Assembly: GCA_003567725.1 (NCBI GenBank)
Contig: PWYU01000031.1
Location: 1 to 64,000, forward strand
DNA: 64,000 bases
Reading direction: 5' to 3'
Origin: Syntrophomonadaceae bacterium
GTDB lineage: Bacteria; Bacillota; Dethiobacteria; DTU022
Shown here: positions 27,516-37,666 of the stretch, one piece after another
Position numbering within the stretch: position 1 is the stretch's first letter
How the letters are laid out: each line of letters opens with the position of its first letter
The notes under the pieces: generated by a model
The model's input: the letters and a program-made list of their open reading frames with translations, nothing else
The model's database searches: none
What the model was told of the DNA's origin: nothing
Position numbers and translations under genes: made by a program

Positions 27516-28275
27516 ATTTATCCCCCTTACTATAAATTAAACCATCCAGACTGGTAAAAACAGCCGGAATAACCATGGAAAATCCTTTAACCAGGGCCCG
27601 GGCCATTCTGTTGTAGCTTATATCGTATCCAAGATCAAGCAGTCCGGCCGCTTTCTGGCCCAGTTCAATTTCATTAGCATTACCGGGCCTGGCTTTCGTT
27701 AAAACTATATTATATTTATCCAGAGGCAACCTGAACAGAATAGAACCGTGCTGCAAAACAATTCCGTCCCGCCGTAACTGGGCACTGCCCACCACTTTTT
27801 TCCCATCGACCTGGATTTCATAAGCCGTCGAACTGTCAAAACATGATCCGGGAGCTAATCCAGCCCGGCCCTGTTCTTCCGGAGCCAGGGCAGCAACGAT
27901 ATTCAAAAGGTTAAAGGCAGTTACAATACCGCGGCTAATAGACCGGTACGCGTCTATTACCCCACCTTTATTTATAAAGGGATGAGCCTCAGGAACAATT
28001 ATGCTGTAGGTTAATTCCTGATCGTGAAGCACCGCCCGGCCTCCAGTTGGACGACGGACAACATCGACACCGGAATCCCGGCAGCCCTTTAAATCAACTA
28101 CTTCACTTTCATCTTGGAAGTAACCAATAGAGACAGCAGGAGGAGACCAGCGGTATAACCGAAGCGAAGGCGGGCATTCTCCGGTGGCCACTTTTTCCAT
28201 TAATTCCAAATCTTTTTCCATATTCGCCCTTCCGCTCATAGGCGGATCAAGGATCAACCGCCATTGATAACACAT
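27508..28275 (-). CDS. lipM: Octanoyltransferase, LipM type
   Basis: A member of the biotin/lipoate protein ligase fold that transfers octanoyl from acyl carrier protein to GcvH. The VRRPTGGRAVLHDQELTYS motif is present. The cysteine in GSCFDSSTAYEI corresponds to the acyl-thioester cysteine of Bacillus LipM and is absent from true lipoate ligases. 255 residues. GGGAGG lies eight bases before the ATG. It sits between the two radical SAM proteins and lpdA, which supports a role in lipoyl assembly. Confidence 0.85.
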   Translation of the reverse strand: MCYQWRLILDPPMSGRANMEKDLELMEKVATGECPPSLRLYRWSPPAVSIGYFQDESEVVDLKGCRDSGVDVVRRPTGGRAVLHDQELTYSIIVPEAHPFINKGGVIDAYRSISRGIVTAFNLLNIVAALAPEEQGRAGLAPGSCFDSSTAYEIQVDGKKVVGSAQLRRDGIVLQHGSILFRLPLDKYNIVLTKARPGNANEIELGQKAAGLLDLGYDISYNRMARALVKGFSMVIPAVFTSLDGLIYSKGDKYE

Positions 28276-28304
28276 GGCATTATCCTCCCATCATTATTCG
28301 GAAG

Positions 28305-29267
28305 CTATTGTTGTTTTAAAGATTTAATGATCATTTCTAAAGCAGTTTCCCGTTCTTTTTCAGTTAAGTCCCGGTGGTAATTATAAATCATACCACCTGG
28401 GCGCTCGTTATAAAAAGGCCGGTTACATCCAGGGCAACCGCTGGTTTGAAAAGCAGTCCCAGGAGATAATTGCCTGATAAGCTCTGCTTCCGAAATTCCA
28501 AAAGAAATCAACCTGCCTTGATCAGCAAATCTAAACAATTCAGATTTAACCTTCTTCTTTTTTAACAAATGATAACCGGCTTGAACCCTGCGGTACGAAT
28601 CGACAGGCGGAGGAGAACCCTCTGCGAGCGCTGTGCCTTTTAAGGGCACAAATGCAAAAAGAGCGACGCTAACTCCGGCCTTAACCAGCCTATCAATTAA
28701 TTCAAGCGCTTGCTTTTCACTTTCGCCCAGGCCGCAAATAAGATGAGTGCTCATTGATCCCGGGAATCTCTGGGCACATCCAAAAAGCAGATCAAGCCTC
28801 TCTTCCATCGAGCCGCCTTTATATTGCCTGTAACTTAGAGGATCAACAACATCTATTGAAATGCTGATTCGATCCACTCCGGCCTTGAAAAGAGTAGCTG
28901 CTTCCTCCTGATCTTTTATCCAGGCAGATAGTGAAATAGGTAAATTGGAGATCCCTTTTAATTTAGCAATCAGCTCTAACAAAGGATAAACACCTTCATC
29001 ATGCCTGACAGATTGAAGGCAGATCCTGCCAATCCCATTCTTTTCAGCCTGGAAAAGTCCTGCTTTGAGTTGATCCCAGGAAAAATCAGGCCAGTTTACC
29101 CTCCCCAGGCGATTCAACACCTGGTTATTACCGTTGCCCTGGGGGCAAAAAGCACATCCCATCCGGCAGCTGTTTCCAGAGAGAAAATAAGCTGTGGTAG
29201 GATAAGCATCCATTTTATTTGTGGTTAAGCCCATACAGGCAGCGCTGCCGGCTGATATTCGGATCAA
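28305..29267 (-). CDS. Radical SAM protein, probable lipoyl synthase component (LipS2-like)
   Basis: About 320 residues with a CRMGCAFCPQG cluster motif (C-x3-C-x2-C, binding the SAM [4Fe-4S]) and a C-terminal CPGCNRP motif that could bind an auxiliary cluster. The gene pairs with the next radical SAM gene and with lipM. This is the arrangement of the two-protein lipoyl synthase (LipS1 plus LipS2) established in Thermococcus kodakarensis and relatives, which replaces LipA. The start is TTG at 29267, overlapping the upstream stop as TTGA with AAGGAG 11 bases before; GTG at 29279 is an alternative. Biotin-synthase-like annotation is likely in databases. Confidence 0.72.
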   Translation of the reverse strand: MIRISAGSAACMGLTTNKMDAYPTTAYFLSGNSCRMGCAFCPQGNGNNQVLNRLGRVNWPDFSWDQLKAGLFQAEKNGIGRICLQSVRHDEGVYPLLELIAKLKGISNLPISLSAWIKDQEEAATLFKAGVDRISISIDVVDPLSYRQYKGGSMEERLDLLFGCAQRFPGSMSTHLICGLGESEKQALELIDRLVKAGVSVALFAFVPLKGTALAEGSPPPVDSYRRVQAGYHLLKKKKVKSELFRFADQGRLISFGISEAELIRQLSPGTAFQTSGCPGCNRPFYNERPGGMIYNYHRDLTEKERETALEMIIKSLKQQ

Positions 29268-30160
29268 AGGGAACAACACTCCTTAAAAACATTTATATAA
29301 AGACCTTTGCGGGCCGCTTCTTTTCGAACTGCGGGCGAAGGCAAAACAATTTTATTGATACCGGCATTCAAAGCATAAACATCTACAAGCTCACGGTACT
29401 TCCCTCCCGGGCGCATACAGCCCAGATAAAGGGGGGTACGGGGGAACATTAAGCGAGCAGATGCAATAAAATAGGCTACTTCTTCTGGTATGGGAGGATC
29501 ATAGTTACTAAAAGGGGTATCCTTTGTAGGGCGGAATATAATCATACTAATGGCTTCGACTTTTTCTTTCCGCAGTCGATGCAAGGCTTCATACTCACCT
29601 TTTATCTTGCCCTTATTTAAACCGATACATAAGTGAGGTATAACCCTTGTATACTTTTGCAGGGCTCGGTAAGACTCAAAATAATCTTCCACCCTGGCCG
29701 TGAACCCATATACTTCGGAAATGGTCTCATTATCACCAACCAGATCAAATGATACTACCTCCGCAATATCAGCCAGCTGCCGGGCTTCTTGTTCTGAAAC
29801 TAAGCCCGTATGCAGATTTAAAGGCCCTTTTTCAGCCAGTTTTTTTAATTTATCCAGGTTTTCCAACAGCGGGACCCGGCCCCGATGATCTGAACCTCCG
29901 GAAACAAGATAACTGGTTTCCCCTTTATTTTGCTTGTTTGAATTATGCAGGGCTTTTTCCAGCGGGGTCATAGTTTGCAAATATACTCCAGCACAATGAG
30001 CGCAATTCAAAGCACAGCTAGCCCCGGTTACACTAACGGCAAGGGTCTTTCCCGGAATGTTAAACCCAATAACGGGTTCAAAATTTGCCTGCCTTGTCAG
30101 CCAGGCCTGGGTCATTATTCTTTCCAGATCAAAACCACTATTGCGGTATTGTAGATACAT
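29264..30160 (-). CDS. Radical SAM protein, probable lipoyl synthase component (LipS1-like)
   Basis: 298 residues with the radical SAM motif CALNCAHC near residue 50 and a short C-terminal cysteine pair (KECCSL). The sequence around VSVTGASCALNCAHCAGVYL fits the LipS1 branch of the split lipoyl synthase as I remember it. It overlaps the next radical SAM gene by four bases, so both are made together. A GGGGG ribosome site precedes the ATG. The job proposed from context is inserting sulfur into octanoyl-GcvH jointly with its partner. Assignment of which is LipS1 and which LipS2 is tentative. Confidence 0.7.
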   Translation of the reverse strand: MYLQYRNSGFDLERIMTQAWLTRQANFEPVIGFNIPGKTLAVSVTGASCALNCAHCAGVYLQTMTPLEKALHNSNKQNKGETSYLVSGGSDHRGRVPLLENLDKLKKLAEKGPLNLHTGLVSEQEARQLADIAEVVSFDLVGDNETISEVYGFTARVEDYFESYRALQKYTRVIPHLCIGLNKGKIKGEYEALHRLRKEKVEAISMIIFRPTKDTPFSNYDPPIPEEVAYFIASARLMFPRTPLYLGCMRPGGKYRELVDVYALNAGINKIVLPSPAVRKEAARKGLYINVFKECCSL

Positions 30161-30530
30161 CTTATCCCCCGCTTACTTTTATTCACATTATTATAAGGGT
30201 AAATACAAAGCCAGGGGAAACAGGAAAACCAGTATTTCCTGCCGCCCCTGCCCACTGCTTAAATGATGAAAACCGTACCCAATAAGCACATATTCGGTCT
30301 TGAAGCCACAGGGGACGGTTCCACCGTCTCCCCTTCGGCCTTAAAGCTATGCTTTAAGGGAAGTTCGGACCGTCCCCCCTGCTTTGGTCTCCAGCCGCAT
30401 CGCTGCCCAGGTTACGGGGTTCTGACTTTTATCCCGGCGGGTCTTTTTCCGTTGAACGTCCCAGCCTTCGCTGGGCATACGAGTAGCTACGCATAATTTA
30501 TTTGACGGTATCAACAATTGATATTGTCAA
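30161..30530. other. 370-base gap holding repeat R4 and presumably the lipS promoter
   Basis: Between gcvPB and the lipoylation operon. It contains repeat R4 (30306-30382) and a GC-rich piece with small hairpins (about 30400-30480). No gene is supported on either strand. Confidence 0.5.
30306..30382. repeat. Dispersed palindromic repeat, inverted core copy (R4)
   Basis: GGGGACGGTTCCACCGTCTCC followed by CCTTCGGCCTTAAAGC and ending GACCGTCCCC is nearly the reverse complement of the core of R2. Confidence 0.8.
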
Positions 30531-31988
30531 TTATTCTTTTTGCCAGCGTAAAACCGGGCTACGGGCTGCTCGAACTTCATCAAGGCGGCCGACTACCGTA
30601 TTATATGGGCTAGCAGCAACTTTTTCTGCATTTTCTTCAATGGCCCTGGCTATCTCTTCCATAGCACGGGCATAATTGTCAAGAGTTTCTTTGCTTTCAG
30701 TATCAGTAGGTTCTGTCATCAATGCTTCATCAACAATCAAGGGGAAGTAAACGGTTGGTGGATGAAAACCTCTGTCAAGCAAGGCTTTGGCTATATCACC
30801 GGCACCGGCTCCTTTCTTCTTTTCCGGTTTGGCTGAAACTACAAATTCATGTTTGCGAATTCTATCATAAGGTATATAATAGTTTTTTTGAAGCAAACTG
30901 GCCAGGTAATTGGCATTAAGCACTGCATCAGTAGAAGCCTGCTTCAGTCCAGCGCCACCCATCATGCAAACGTAATTATAAGCTTTGATTACAACGCCAA
31001 AATTGCCATAGAAAGAGTGAACTTTACCGATACTGTTCGGTAAATCATAGTTAAAATGAAACTGATCATCTTTTTTATCCACAAGCGGTTTCGGTAAAAA
31101 AGGCGCCAACCTTTCTTTTACCCCGACCGGACCGCTACCTGGACCGCCTCCACCGTGAGGCGTAGATAAGGTTTTATGAATATTGAGATGAACCACATCA
31201 AATCCCATATCTCCTGGCCGGGCATATCCCATAATGGCATTCAAATTTGCTCCGTCATAATAGAGAAGCCCTCCGGCCTCATGGACTACTTTAGCCATTT
31301 CCATGATTTCTTCTTCAAAGAGACCCAAAGTACTTGGATTAGTAAGCATCAGAGCTGATGTAGTTTCATCAACAGCTTCTTTTAGGGCTTCAAGGTCAAC
31401 ATTGCCTCTTTCGTCTGCCGGTATCTGGATAACTTCATATCCGGCCATGGTTACAGTAGCAGGGTTAGTTCCATGGGCGGTAACAGGTATGAGCACCTTG
31501 TTACGCTGCTGATCACCACGATGGCGATGATAAGCTTGAATCACCATCAAACCGGTCAATTCCCCATGGGCTCCAGCCGCCGGTTGCATGGTAAATCTAT
31601 CCATCCCGGTCAACTCTTTTAAGGATTGCTCCATGTTATAATAGAGTTCAAGAGCACCCTGGGCTGTATCTTCAGGCTGGCAAGGGTGCATAAAGGCAAA
31701 ACCAGGCAGTGCTGCAACTTCTTCGTTCACCTTAGGGTTATATTTCATTGTACAGGAACCAAGGGGATAAAAACCGGTGTCAACACCAAAATTACGGGTT
31801 GACAGCTCAGTATAATGGCGGACAACTTCCACTTCCGACAGTTCGGGCAATTCAAGCTGCTCTTTCCTTTGCATATTTCCTGGCAGCAATTCATCTACAG
31901 CCTTTTCAGGAACATCAGATGAAGGCAGAGAATATCCACAGCGTCCGGCACGTCCCATTTCAAATAGCAGGGCTTTATGTTTTCTCAT
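30531..31988 (-). CDS. gcvPB: Glycine dehydrogenase (decarboxylating) subunit 2
   Basis: The PLP-binding half of the split P-protein of glycine cleavage. It begins with the family-typical [18 protein letters not shown], carries the PLP lysine in [20 protein letters not shown] and has [18 protein letters not shown]. 485 residues is normal. It overlaps gcvPA by four bases. Together with GcvPA it decarboxylates glycine and loads the aminomethyl group on lipoyl-GcvH. Confidence 0.96.
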   Translation of the reverse strand: MRKHKALLFEMGRAGRCGYSLPSSDVPEKAVDELLPGNMQRKEQLELPELSEVEVVRHYTELSTRNFGVDTGFYPLGSCTMKYNPKVNEEVAALPGFAFMHPCQPEDTAQGALELYYNMEQSLKELTGMDRFTMQPAAGAHGELTGLMVIQAYHRHRGDQQRNKVLIPVTAHGTNPATVTMAGYEVIQIPADERGNVDLEALKEAVDETTSALMLTNPSTLGLFEEEIMEMAKVVHEAGGLLYYDGANLNAIMGYARPGDMGFDVVHLNIHKTLSTPHGGGGPGSGPVGVKERLAPFLPKPLVDKKDDQFHFNYDLPNSIGKVHSFYGNFGVVIKAYNYVCMMGGAGLKQASTDAVLNANYLASLLQKNYYIPYDRIRKHEFVVSAKPEKKKGAGAGDIAKALLDRGFHPPTVYFPLIVDEALMTEPTDTESKETLDNYARAMEEIARAIEENAEKVAASPYNTVVGRLDEVRAARSPVLRWQKE

Positions 31989-33334
31989 TTCAATCCCTCC
32001 AGTTCCCGGACCAGGGTATCTATTTCTTCACGAGTCCGCTTCTCAGTTACAGCAAAGAGCATTGTATTCTCCATTTCAGGATAGAATGGAGAAACATCAA
32101 CTCCACCGAGAATGCTCTTTTGAAGTAGCTGTTTATTTAACTGTTCCGGTTTGGCCGGAACTTTTACAGCAAATTCTTTGAAGTTTTGTCCTTTAAAAGC
32201 CATATCATAACCATCTAAAGCGCTGATTTTCTCACAAGCATAAGCTGCTTTCTGCACACATTGTTCAGCAACTTCCCGCATTCCCTGCGGGCCCATGGAA
32301 GCCATATACACAGCTGCTGCCAGGGCAACAAGGGCTTCGTTGGAACAAATGTTGGATGAGGCTTTTTCCCGCCTGATGTGTTGCTCTCTGGTTTGCAGGG
32401 TCAATACAAAGCCCCTGTTTCCTTCACTGTCAACTGTTTCTCCTGCAATTCGTCCGGGCAGCTGCCGGACAAATTTGTTTCTGGCCGACATTATACCAAG
32501 CAGTGGACCACCAAAGGAAGGTGGAACGCCCAAACTTTGGCCTTCACCGACGACAATATCAGCCCCGTAATCGGCCGGAGCCTTGAGCAAAGGCAAAGAA
32601 ATGGGGTCGACTGAAACGATCATAACTGCTTTATGCTTGTGGATAATTTCTGCAACACCATCCAAATCTTCCACCAGCCCAAAAAAGTTAGGCTGCTGTA
32701 CTACCACTGAAGCAACCTGATCGTCAATCATTGCCTCGAGTTTGGAAAAATCCGTTGAACCGTCTTTAAGAGGAATTTCTTCCAGTTCCAGACCCCGGCT
32801 GTTAAAGTAGTTCTGAAGAACCGCTCTGTAAAAGGGGCTTACAGAACGGGAAACAAGGGCTTTTGAACGGCGGGTTGCCCCAACCCCCATAATTGCCCCT
32901 TCAGCAACTGCCGTTCCTCCGTCGTACATGGAAGCATTGGCAACATCCATGCCGGTCAGCTGACAGATCATAGTTTGGTATTCAAATATTGCCTGTAAAA
33001 TACCCTGACTGATTTCCGGCTGATAGGGTGTATATGAAGTGTAAAATTCACTCCTACCGGTTATATGTTTGATTACGGAAGGAATAAAATGGTCATAAAC
33101 ACCTGCACCCATAAAAGATGTACAATTATTTAAGTGTTTATTCTTTGCAGCCAGGTAGTTTAGATGTTTGATTGCTTCTAATTCCGACATGGCCGGCGGC
33201 AAGTCGAGATCTCTTTTAAAACGAACTTCCTGAGGTATATCGCTGAAAAGATCATCGATGGAATCAACCCCGATCTCTTTTAGCATATCACACCGATCAA
33301 CGTCGCTTAGAGGCAGGTAATGATTACCTCCCAT
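31985..33334 (-). CDS. gcvPA: Glycine dehydrogenase (decarboxylating) subunit 1
   Basis: N-terminal half of the split P-protein, 449 residues. Typical segments are [47 protein letters not shown] and [10 protein letters not shown]. Three bases separate it from gcvH. The split P-protein is the common arrangement in Firmicutes. Confidence 0.96.
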   Translation of the reverse strand: MGGNHYLPLSDVDRCDMLKEIGVDSIDDLFSDIPQEVRFKRDLDLPPAMSELEAIKHLNYLAAKNKHLNNCTSFMGAGVYDHFIPSVIKHITGRSEFYTSYTPYQPEISQGILQAIFEYQTMICQLTGMDVANASMYDGGTAVAEGAIMGVGATRRSKALVSRSVSPFYRAVLQNYFNSRGLELEEIPLKDGSTDFSKLEAMIDDQVASVVVQQPNFFGLVEDLDGVAEIIHKHKAVMIVSVDPISLPLLKAPADYGADIVVGEGQSLGVPPSFGGPLLGIMSARNKFVRQLPGRIAGETVDSEGNRGFVLTLQTREQHIRREKASSNICSNEALVALAAAVYMASMGPQGMREVAEQCVQKAAYACEKISALDGYDMAFKGQNFKEFAVKVPAKPEQLNKQLLQKSILGGVDVSPFYPEMENTMLFAVTEKRTREEIDTLVRELEGLK

Positions 33335-33337
33335 TGT

Positions 33338-33742
33338 CTACTCCTCCTCTTCTTCCTTGATAATAAATTCTTCATAGGTGGATTTATCCATCAGGGCATC
33401 CATCTGCCCTTCATCTTTAATCTCTACTTTAAAGACCCAGCCTTCCCCGTATGGATCCTGGTTAATCACTTCAGGCTGATCGAGCAGGGCTTCATTGACT
33501 TCGGTCACCTTACCGTCAACAGGCGCATAAAGATCGGCTACCGCTTTTACCGACTCAATAACTGCTGCGCTTTTACCCGCTTCTACCTCAGAGCCCACAT
33601 CAGGCAGCTCAACAAATACAATTTCTCCCAGCTTGTCCTGGGCATAATCGCTTAATCCAACTGCAGCAATGCTGTTTTCCTGGCGAGCCCACTCATGCTG
33701 CTTAGTATACTTTAAGCCATCAATTACTTTATATTTCATCAA
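33338..33742 (-). CDS. gcvH: Glycine cleavage system H protein
   Basis: 134-residue lipoyl carrier. The modified lysine is in VIESVKAVADLYAP (about Lys66), and GLSDYAQDKLGEIVFVELPDVG is typical. It is the likely substrate of the LipM and LipS proteins encoded just downstream. Overlaps gcvT by four bases (ATGA). Confidence 0.96.
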   Translation of the reverse strand: MMKYKVIDGLKYTKQHEWARQENSIAAVGLSDYAQDKLGEIVFVELPDVGSEVEAGKSAAVIESVKAVADLYAPVDGKVTEVNEALLDQPEVINQDPYGEGWVFKVEIKDEGQMDALMDKSTYEEFIIKEEEEE

Positions 33743-34842
33743 TTATCCCTCCTGTAAAATGGCATTTTAGTAATTTTAGCCCGGTATGTTCTTTTCCGGA
33801 TCAAAATATTTACTTCTTCAAGCTGTTTTCCCATTTCCGGATCTATAAAAGCCATGGCTATAAACTTATCCAAAGTTGGCGAGTAGGAACCGCTGCTTAC
33901 CCAGCCAATTTCCTGATCATCAACTACAATGGGATATCCTTCGCGAGGCACTCCCCGCTCTAACATTTCAAGCCCGAAAAGCTTCCTGCTGAAACCTTCC
34001 TGCTTTTGCTTTTGCAAAGCTTCCTGTCCATTAAACAGTACCGGTTTTTCAAGAGCAACGAAACGGTTAAGTCCGGCCTGCAGAGGCGTTATTTCTTCGC
34101 TAAGCTCATGGCCGTACAAGGGAAGAGATGCTTCCAACCGCAGGACATCCCGGGAACCAAGGCCAGCCGGGCTCAGTTGTTTCTGCTGACCGGCATCCCA
34201 CACAGCGTCCCATAAAGCTGATGCTCCATCAGTTTTACAGTAAACCTCAAATCCGTCTTCACCGGTATAACCGGTCCGCGATATAATTGAATTTACACCG
34301 GCCACTGAAACATCTGTTAGAAAGCGATAGTATTTCATTTCAGATAAATCTATGTCGGTTATCTCCTGTAAAATAGCTTCACTGTCTGGACCTTGCAGGG
34401 CAATCTGAGCGTACTGTGGAGAAAGATTTTGTAACCTGACATCCCCAAAAGAGTTTTCTTGAAACCATTCATAATCTTTGTCTGTATTAGCGGCATTAAC
34501 TACCAGGAAATAATTTTCACTGTTGATCCTGTAAATTAGGATATCATCGACCACTCCGCCATGGGAGTAGCAAACAGGACTGTAAATAATGGAATTATCT
34601 TTTACTTTAGAAATATCATTGACTAAAATCTTTTGCAGGTAAGCTTCAGCATCCTTTCCCTGTACGGATACTTCACCCATATGGGACACATCACATATAG
34701 TAGCCCGCTTGCGAGTATCATGAACTTCCTCAACCAATCCCTGGGGAAATTGAACCGGCAAATACCAGCCATTGTAATCAATAATTTTTCCGTTTAGAGC
34801 CACATGCTTTTCGAAAAATGGGGTTTTCTTTGCTTCAGTCAT
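33739..34842 (-). CDS. gcvT: Aminomethyltransferase (glycine cleavage T protein)
   Basis: Transfers the methylene group from aminomethyl-lipoyl-GcvH to tetrahydrofolate. 367 residues with YLPVQFPQGLVEEVHDTRKR-type opening, CDVSHMGEVSVQG, the RTGYTGEDGFEVYC motif and the C-terminal RKRTYRAKITKMPFYRR. First gene of the gcvT-gcvH-gcvPA-gcvPB operon, controlled by the riboswitch just upstream. Confidence 0.96.
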   Translation of the reverse strand: MTEAKKTPFFEKHVALNGKIIDYNGWYLPVQFPQGLVEEVHDTRKRATICDVSHMGEVSVQGKDAEAYLQKILVNDISKVKDNSIIYSPVCYSHGGVVDDILIYRINSENYFLVVNAANTDKDYEWFQENSFGDVRLQNLSPQYAQIALQGPDSEAILQEITDIDLSEMKYYRFLTDVSVAGVNSIISRTGYTGEDGFEVYCKTDGASALWDAVWDAGQQKQLSPAGLGSRDVLRLEASLPLYGHELSEEITPLQAGLNRFVALEKPVLFNGQEALQKQKQEGFSRKLFGLEMLERGVPREGYPIVVDDQEIGWVSSGSYSPTLDKFIAMAFIDPEMGKQLEEVNILIRKRTYRAKITKMPFYRRDN

Positions 34843-34903
34843 AGCTAATTAAACCTCCTTTCTTATTAATTTAGTTTCATAAAACTTTATAAAAATAAAA
34901 GAA

Positions 34904-34931
34904 CAGAGGAAGCCCATCGGCTTTTCCTCTG
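34904..34931 (-). terminator. Attenuator of the glycine riboswitch
   Basis: On the minus strand the stem CAGAGGAA...GCC-GAT-GGGCTTCCTCTG is followed by a T-rich run. It lies directly after the second aptamer and 60 bases before gcvT, as expected for a transcription-terminating expression platform. Confidence 0.85.
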
Positions 34932-35118
34932 TCCCTGTAACCTGAGAGATTGCAACCTTTACTAATTATTGAAAGGGCTTTCCCCTTCGGCGTCCCCCAT
35001 TTTAGGGGAGCTCTCCAGAGGTACGTCCCCCAATGGTACTGTAGCCTGAGAGTTTCCCTGCCGCCAGCCAAGCGGAAGGTTGCACCTTCGGCGTTCTATA
35101 ATTAGAACTCTCCCACGA
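34932..35118 (-). promoter_or_regulatory. Tandem glycine riboswitch for the gcv operon
   Basis: Two aptamers on the minus strand. The first (about 35118-35040) has GGGAGAG, CGCCGAAGGTGCAA and CTCTCAGGC. The second (about 35021-34934) has GGAGAGC, ACGCCGAAGGGG and CTCTCAGGT. These are the conserved blocks of the glycine riboswitch, which turns on glycine cleavage when glycine is plentiful. The order aptamer-aptamer-terminator-gcvT is the classic one. Confidence 0.95.
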
Positions 35119-35213
35119 GGTTCATCCGTACATTATTTAGTTTTTCTCTATTACCTTATTTTTCGACATATCTTAAAAAAATCCTTCTTGCCCGAAAAGA
35201 TTTATTTTTTAGA

Positions 35214-36068
35214 TTATATCTTTTTTGACGAGCCGAAAAGGCGAATTTTTTCTCGAATCACCTCTGTCGTTTCTTGCCGGGCGGGTCCAAGAACTTTACG
35301 GGGATCTATTTCATCTGGTTTTTCATTAAGAACCTTCCGCATCGCTCCAACAAAAGCTTCCCTGATATTAGTATCAATATTAATTTTACGGACTCCCAGC
35401 CCTATGGCCTTTTTAATGCTTTCATCAGGAACTCCAGAGGAACCGTGCAATACTACCGGACATGAAATTCGGCGGTTAACTTCTTCCAAACGATCAAAGT
35501 CTAATTCCGGTTCTCCTTTATACTGACCATGGGCAGTGCCAATCGCTATGGCCAGGGCATCGACATCGGTTTCAGCAACAAACCTTTCTGCTTCTGCCGG
35601 ATCCGTAAAAAGTGCATCTTTATCACTAACACTGATATCATCTTCCGTTCCACCTATCCGTCCGAGTTCAGCCTCTACCGAAACTCCGAAAACTCTTGCG
35701 ATTTCTACCACCTTACGGGTTTGGGCAATATTCTCTTCCAAAGGCATGCTGGAACCGTCAAACATTACCGAAGTAAAACCAAAACGGATACATTGCATGA
35801 CCTGCTCAAAGCTGGTCCCGTGATCAAGATGTAAAACCACGGGAACGGCAGTCCCTTCTGCAGCCTGGCGGACAAGCGCAATAATATAATTAAGTCCGGC
35901 ATATTTGATTGCTCCCTGGCTGGCCTGAATTATTACCGGCGAGCTTTCAGCTTCGGCAGCATTGACAATGCTTTGGACTATTTCCATATTATTGCAGTTA
36001 AATGCCCCCAGGGCATACTCCTCCTGGTCGGCTTTTTGCAATAGATCGGCTAAAGGAACCAGTGCCAT
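35214..36068 (-). CDS. fba: Class II fructose-bisphosphate aldolase
   Basis: Zinc aldolase of glycolysis/gluconeogenesis (GatY/KbaY/Fba family), 284 residues. The zinc ligands are in VLHLDHGTSFEQ and VLHGSSGVPDE; NIDTNIREAF and the loop PVIIQASQGAIKYAG are typical. The ORF ends some 95 bases before the riboswitch. Fructose-bisphosphate is the likely substrate, though tagatose-bisphosphate aldolases look similar. Confidence 0.9.
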   Translation of the reverse strand: MALVPLADLLQKADQEEYALGAFNCNNMEIVQSIVNAAEAESSPVIIQASQGAIKYAGLNYIIALVRQAAEGTAVPVVLHLDHGTSFEQVMQCIRFGFTSVMFDGSSMPLEENIAQTRKVVEIARVFGVSVEAELGRIGGTEDDISVSDKDALFTDPAEAERFVAETDVDALAIAIGTAHGQYKGEPELDFDRLEEVNRRISCPVVLHGSSGVPDESIKKAIGLGVRKINIDTNIREAFVGAMRKVLNEKPDEIDPRKVLGPARQETTEVIREKIRLFGSSKKI

Positions 36069-36133
36069 TTTATCAACCTCCTGAATAGTTTTTCACTTTA
36101 TCAACTTATAGCTTAGTGCAATCTATTATAACA

Positions 36134-37666
36134 CTATTCATTCGGTTTTTTATCCTCTAAAGGTAAAATCACTCTAAATATACTTCCTTTACCAACCTGA
36201 CTTTCAACTTCAATCTTGCCCCCGTGTAGTTCAACCAGTTGTTTGGTAATAGCCAGGCCCAAGCCCGATCCCTTATCACTTCTGCGCCTCGATTTGTCCA
36301 CCTTATAAAACCGCTCGAATATGTATTGGATCTCTACCTCCGGAATTCCTTTTCCTGTGTCGTGTACTTCCATAACCAGTTGTGCATCCCGGGCTTTTAC
36401 CTTTAAGGTTACAGTCCCCCCGCTGGATGTGAATAAAATAGCATTTTCAAGGAGATTAACAAGCACTTCATGTAAACGGTGTCGATCGCCATATAATAAG
36501 GGTATTGAAGGTTCCAAATCCAAATTAAGTTTTATACCCCTAGCTTCACCTCGAGGAGCGACACTTTCAAAGCTCCATCTGGCCAGAGCTTCGACTGATA
36601 TAATTTCTTTTTCCAAAGATAGCTGGCCGCTTTCCAGGTGAGACAAGGTTAAAAGTTCATCAACCAGGCCGCTTAAATGAATAGAATTGTCAAGGATTGT
36701 TTTTAGATATTTATCTTTTTCATATTCCTTGATGTATCCATCTATCATTAATTCTGAATAACCGCGCACAGAAGCCAGTGGAGCTTTCAGCTCATGAGAC
36801 ACATTAGCCACCAGGTTACGACGGAGAATTTCCAAACGTTTTTGTTCTTCCAGGTTTTTTTGTACCTGTTCCACCGAATAATTAAATGTCTTGATTAATC
36901 CGCCAAGTTCATCATCTCGATCCTCATCTATTTTACAATTAAAGTTCCCGGCCGCCATATCCAAAGCAGCAAGGTTAATCTTTTGCAGAGGCCTGGTTAG
37001 GGTTTTGGACAGGGTAAAGGAAAAAAGAGCCGCTACTGCCACTCCGACTGCTCCGGAATACAAAACCAGGCGGCTGATATGAGCAATAGTCTCCTCTACC
37101 CCACGAAGAGGTACACTTAAAGTTACCGCCCCGATTACGGTGGGCTCTTCCTGTCCATTTTCATCCTGATCAGGAGGCATTTCATCTTCGAACTGCACCA
37201 TTTCATGCGTAATTGGAGCAGCCACAAGCAGTCTTTGCAGTACAGGCCCATAAACTTTTTTTGAAAGCATGTTTCCTTCAAATATATGGGCAATTTCTCT
37301 TTCTTCCAGTCCAACCCCTTCTTCTCTTTCTTCTTCATCTTCAGCCAGATCAGGATCAAAGGTATAAAGGGAAGAGCGGCTATTATCGATGACTCTAATC
37401 TTAGCATTTAATGAATAAGCAAGGGTTTCAGCAGTTTTTATTACCCCATCGATATCATTTTCAAGCAAGTCCTGACCGATAATATAAGCAGCATCTTGAG
37501 CTTGACCGGCCAGCTCCCATTCCCGGGTACTGAAAAAATAATCTTCAATAAGATAAGTTAAAAAAAAGCCAAGTATGATCAGGCTCAGCGCCACAATTAA
37601 TAAATGGGAAAGCATTAATTTGCCAAACAAGGTTTGTGGTTTATAGGGGAATTTAGACATTTTCAC
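36134..37666 (-). CDS. Membrane sensor histidine kinase
   Basis: 510 residues: membrane segment (about 15-38), an extracytoplasmic region of about 160 residues rich in Asp/Glu, a second membrane segment (about 200-222), HAMP, HisKA with VANVSHELKAPLASVRGYSE and HATPase with NLLENAILFT, DTGKGIPE and KGSGLGLAI. The acidic loop could sense cations or envelope state, which is inference. It overlaps the response regulator by four bases, so the pair is one operon. The pattern is that of PhoR/ResE-type kinases. Confidence 0.93.
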   Translation of the reverse strand: MKMSKFPYKPQTLFGKLMLSHLLIVALSLIILGFFLTYLIEDYFFSTREWELAGQAQDAAYIIGQDLLENDIDGVIKTAETLAYSLNAKIRVIDNSRSSLYTFDPDLAEDEEEREEGVGLEEREIAHIFEGNMLSKKVYGPVLQRLLVAAPITHEMVQFEDEMPPDQDENGQEEPTVIGAVTLSVPLRGVEETIAHISRLVLYSGAVGVAVAALFSFTLSKTLTRPLQKINLAALDMAAGNFNCKIDEDRDDELGGLIKTFNYSVEQVQKNLEEQKRLEILRRNLVANVSHELKAPLASVRGYSELMIDGYIKEYEKDKYLKTILDNSIHLSGLVDELLTLSHLESGQLSLEKEIISVEALARWSFESVAPRGEARGIKLNLDLEPSIPLLYGDRHRLHEVLVNLLENAILFTSSGGTVTLKVKARDAQLVMEVHDTGKGIPEVEIQYIFERFYKVDKSRRRSDKGSGLGLAITKQLVELHGGKIEVESQVGKGSIFRVILPLEDKKPNE

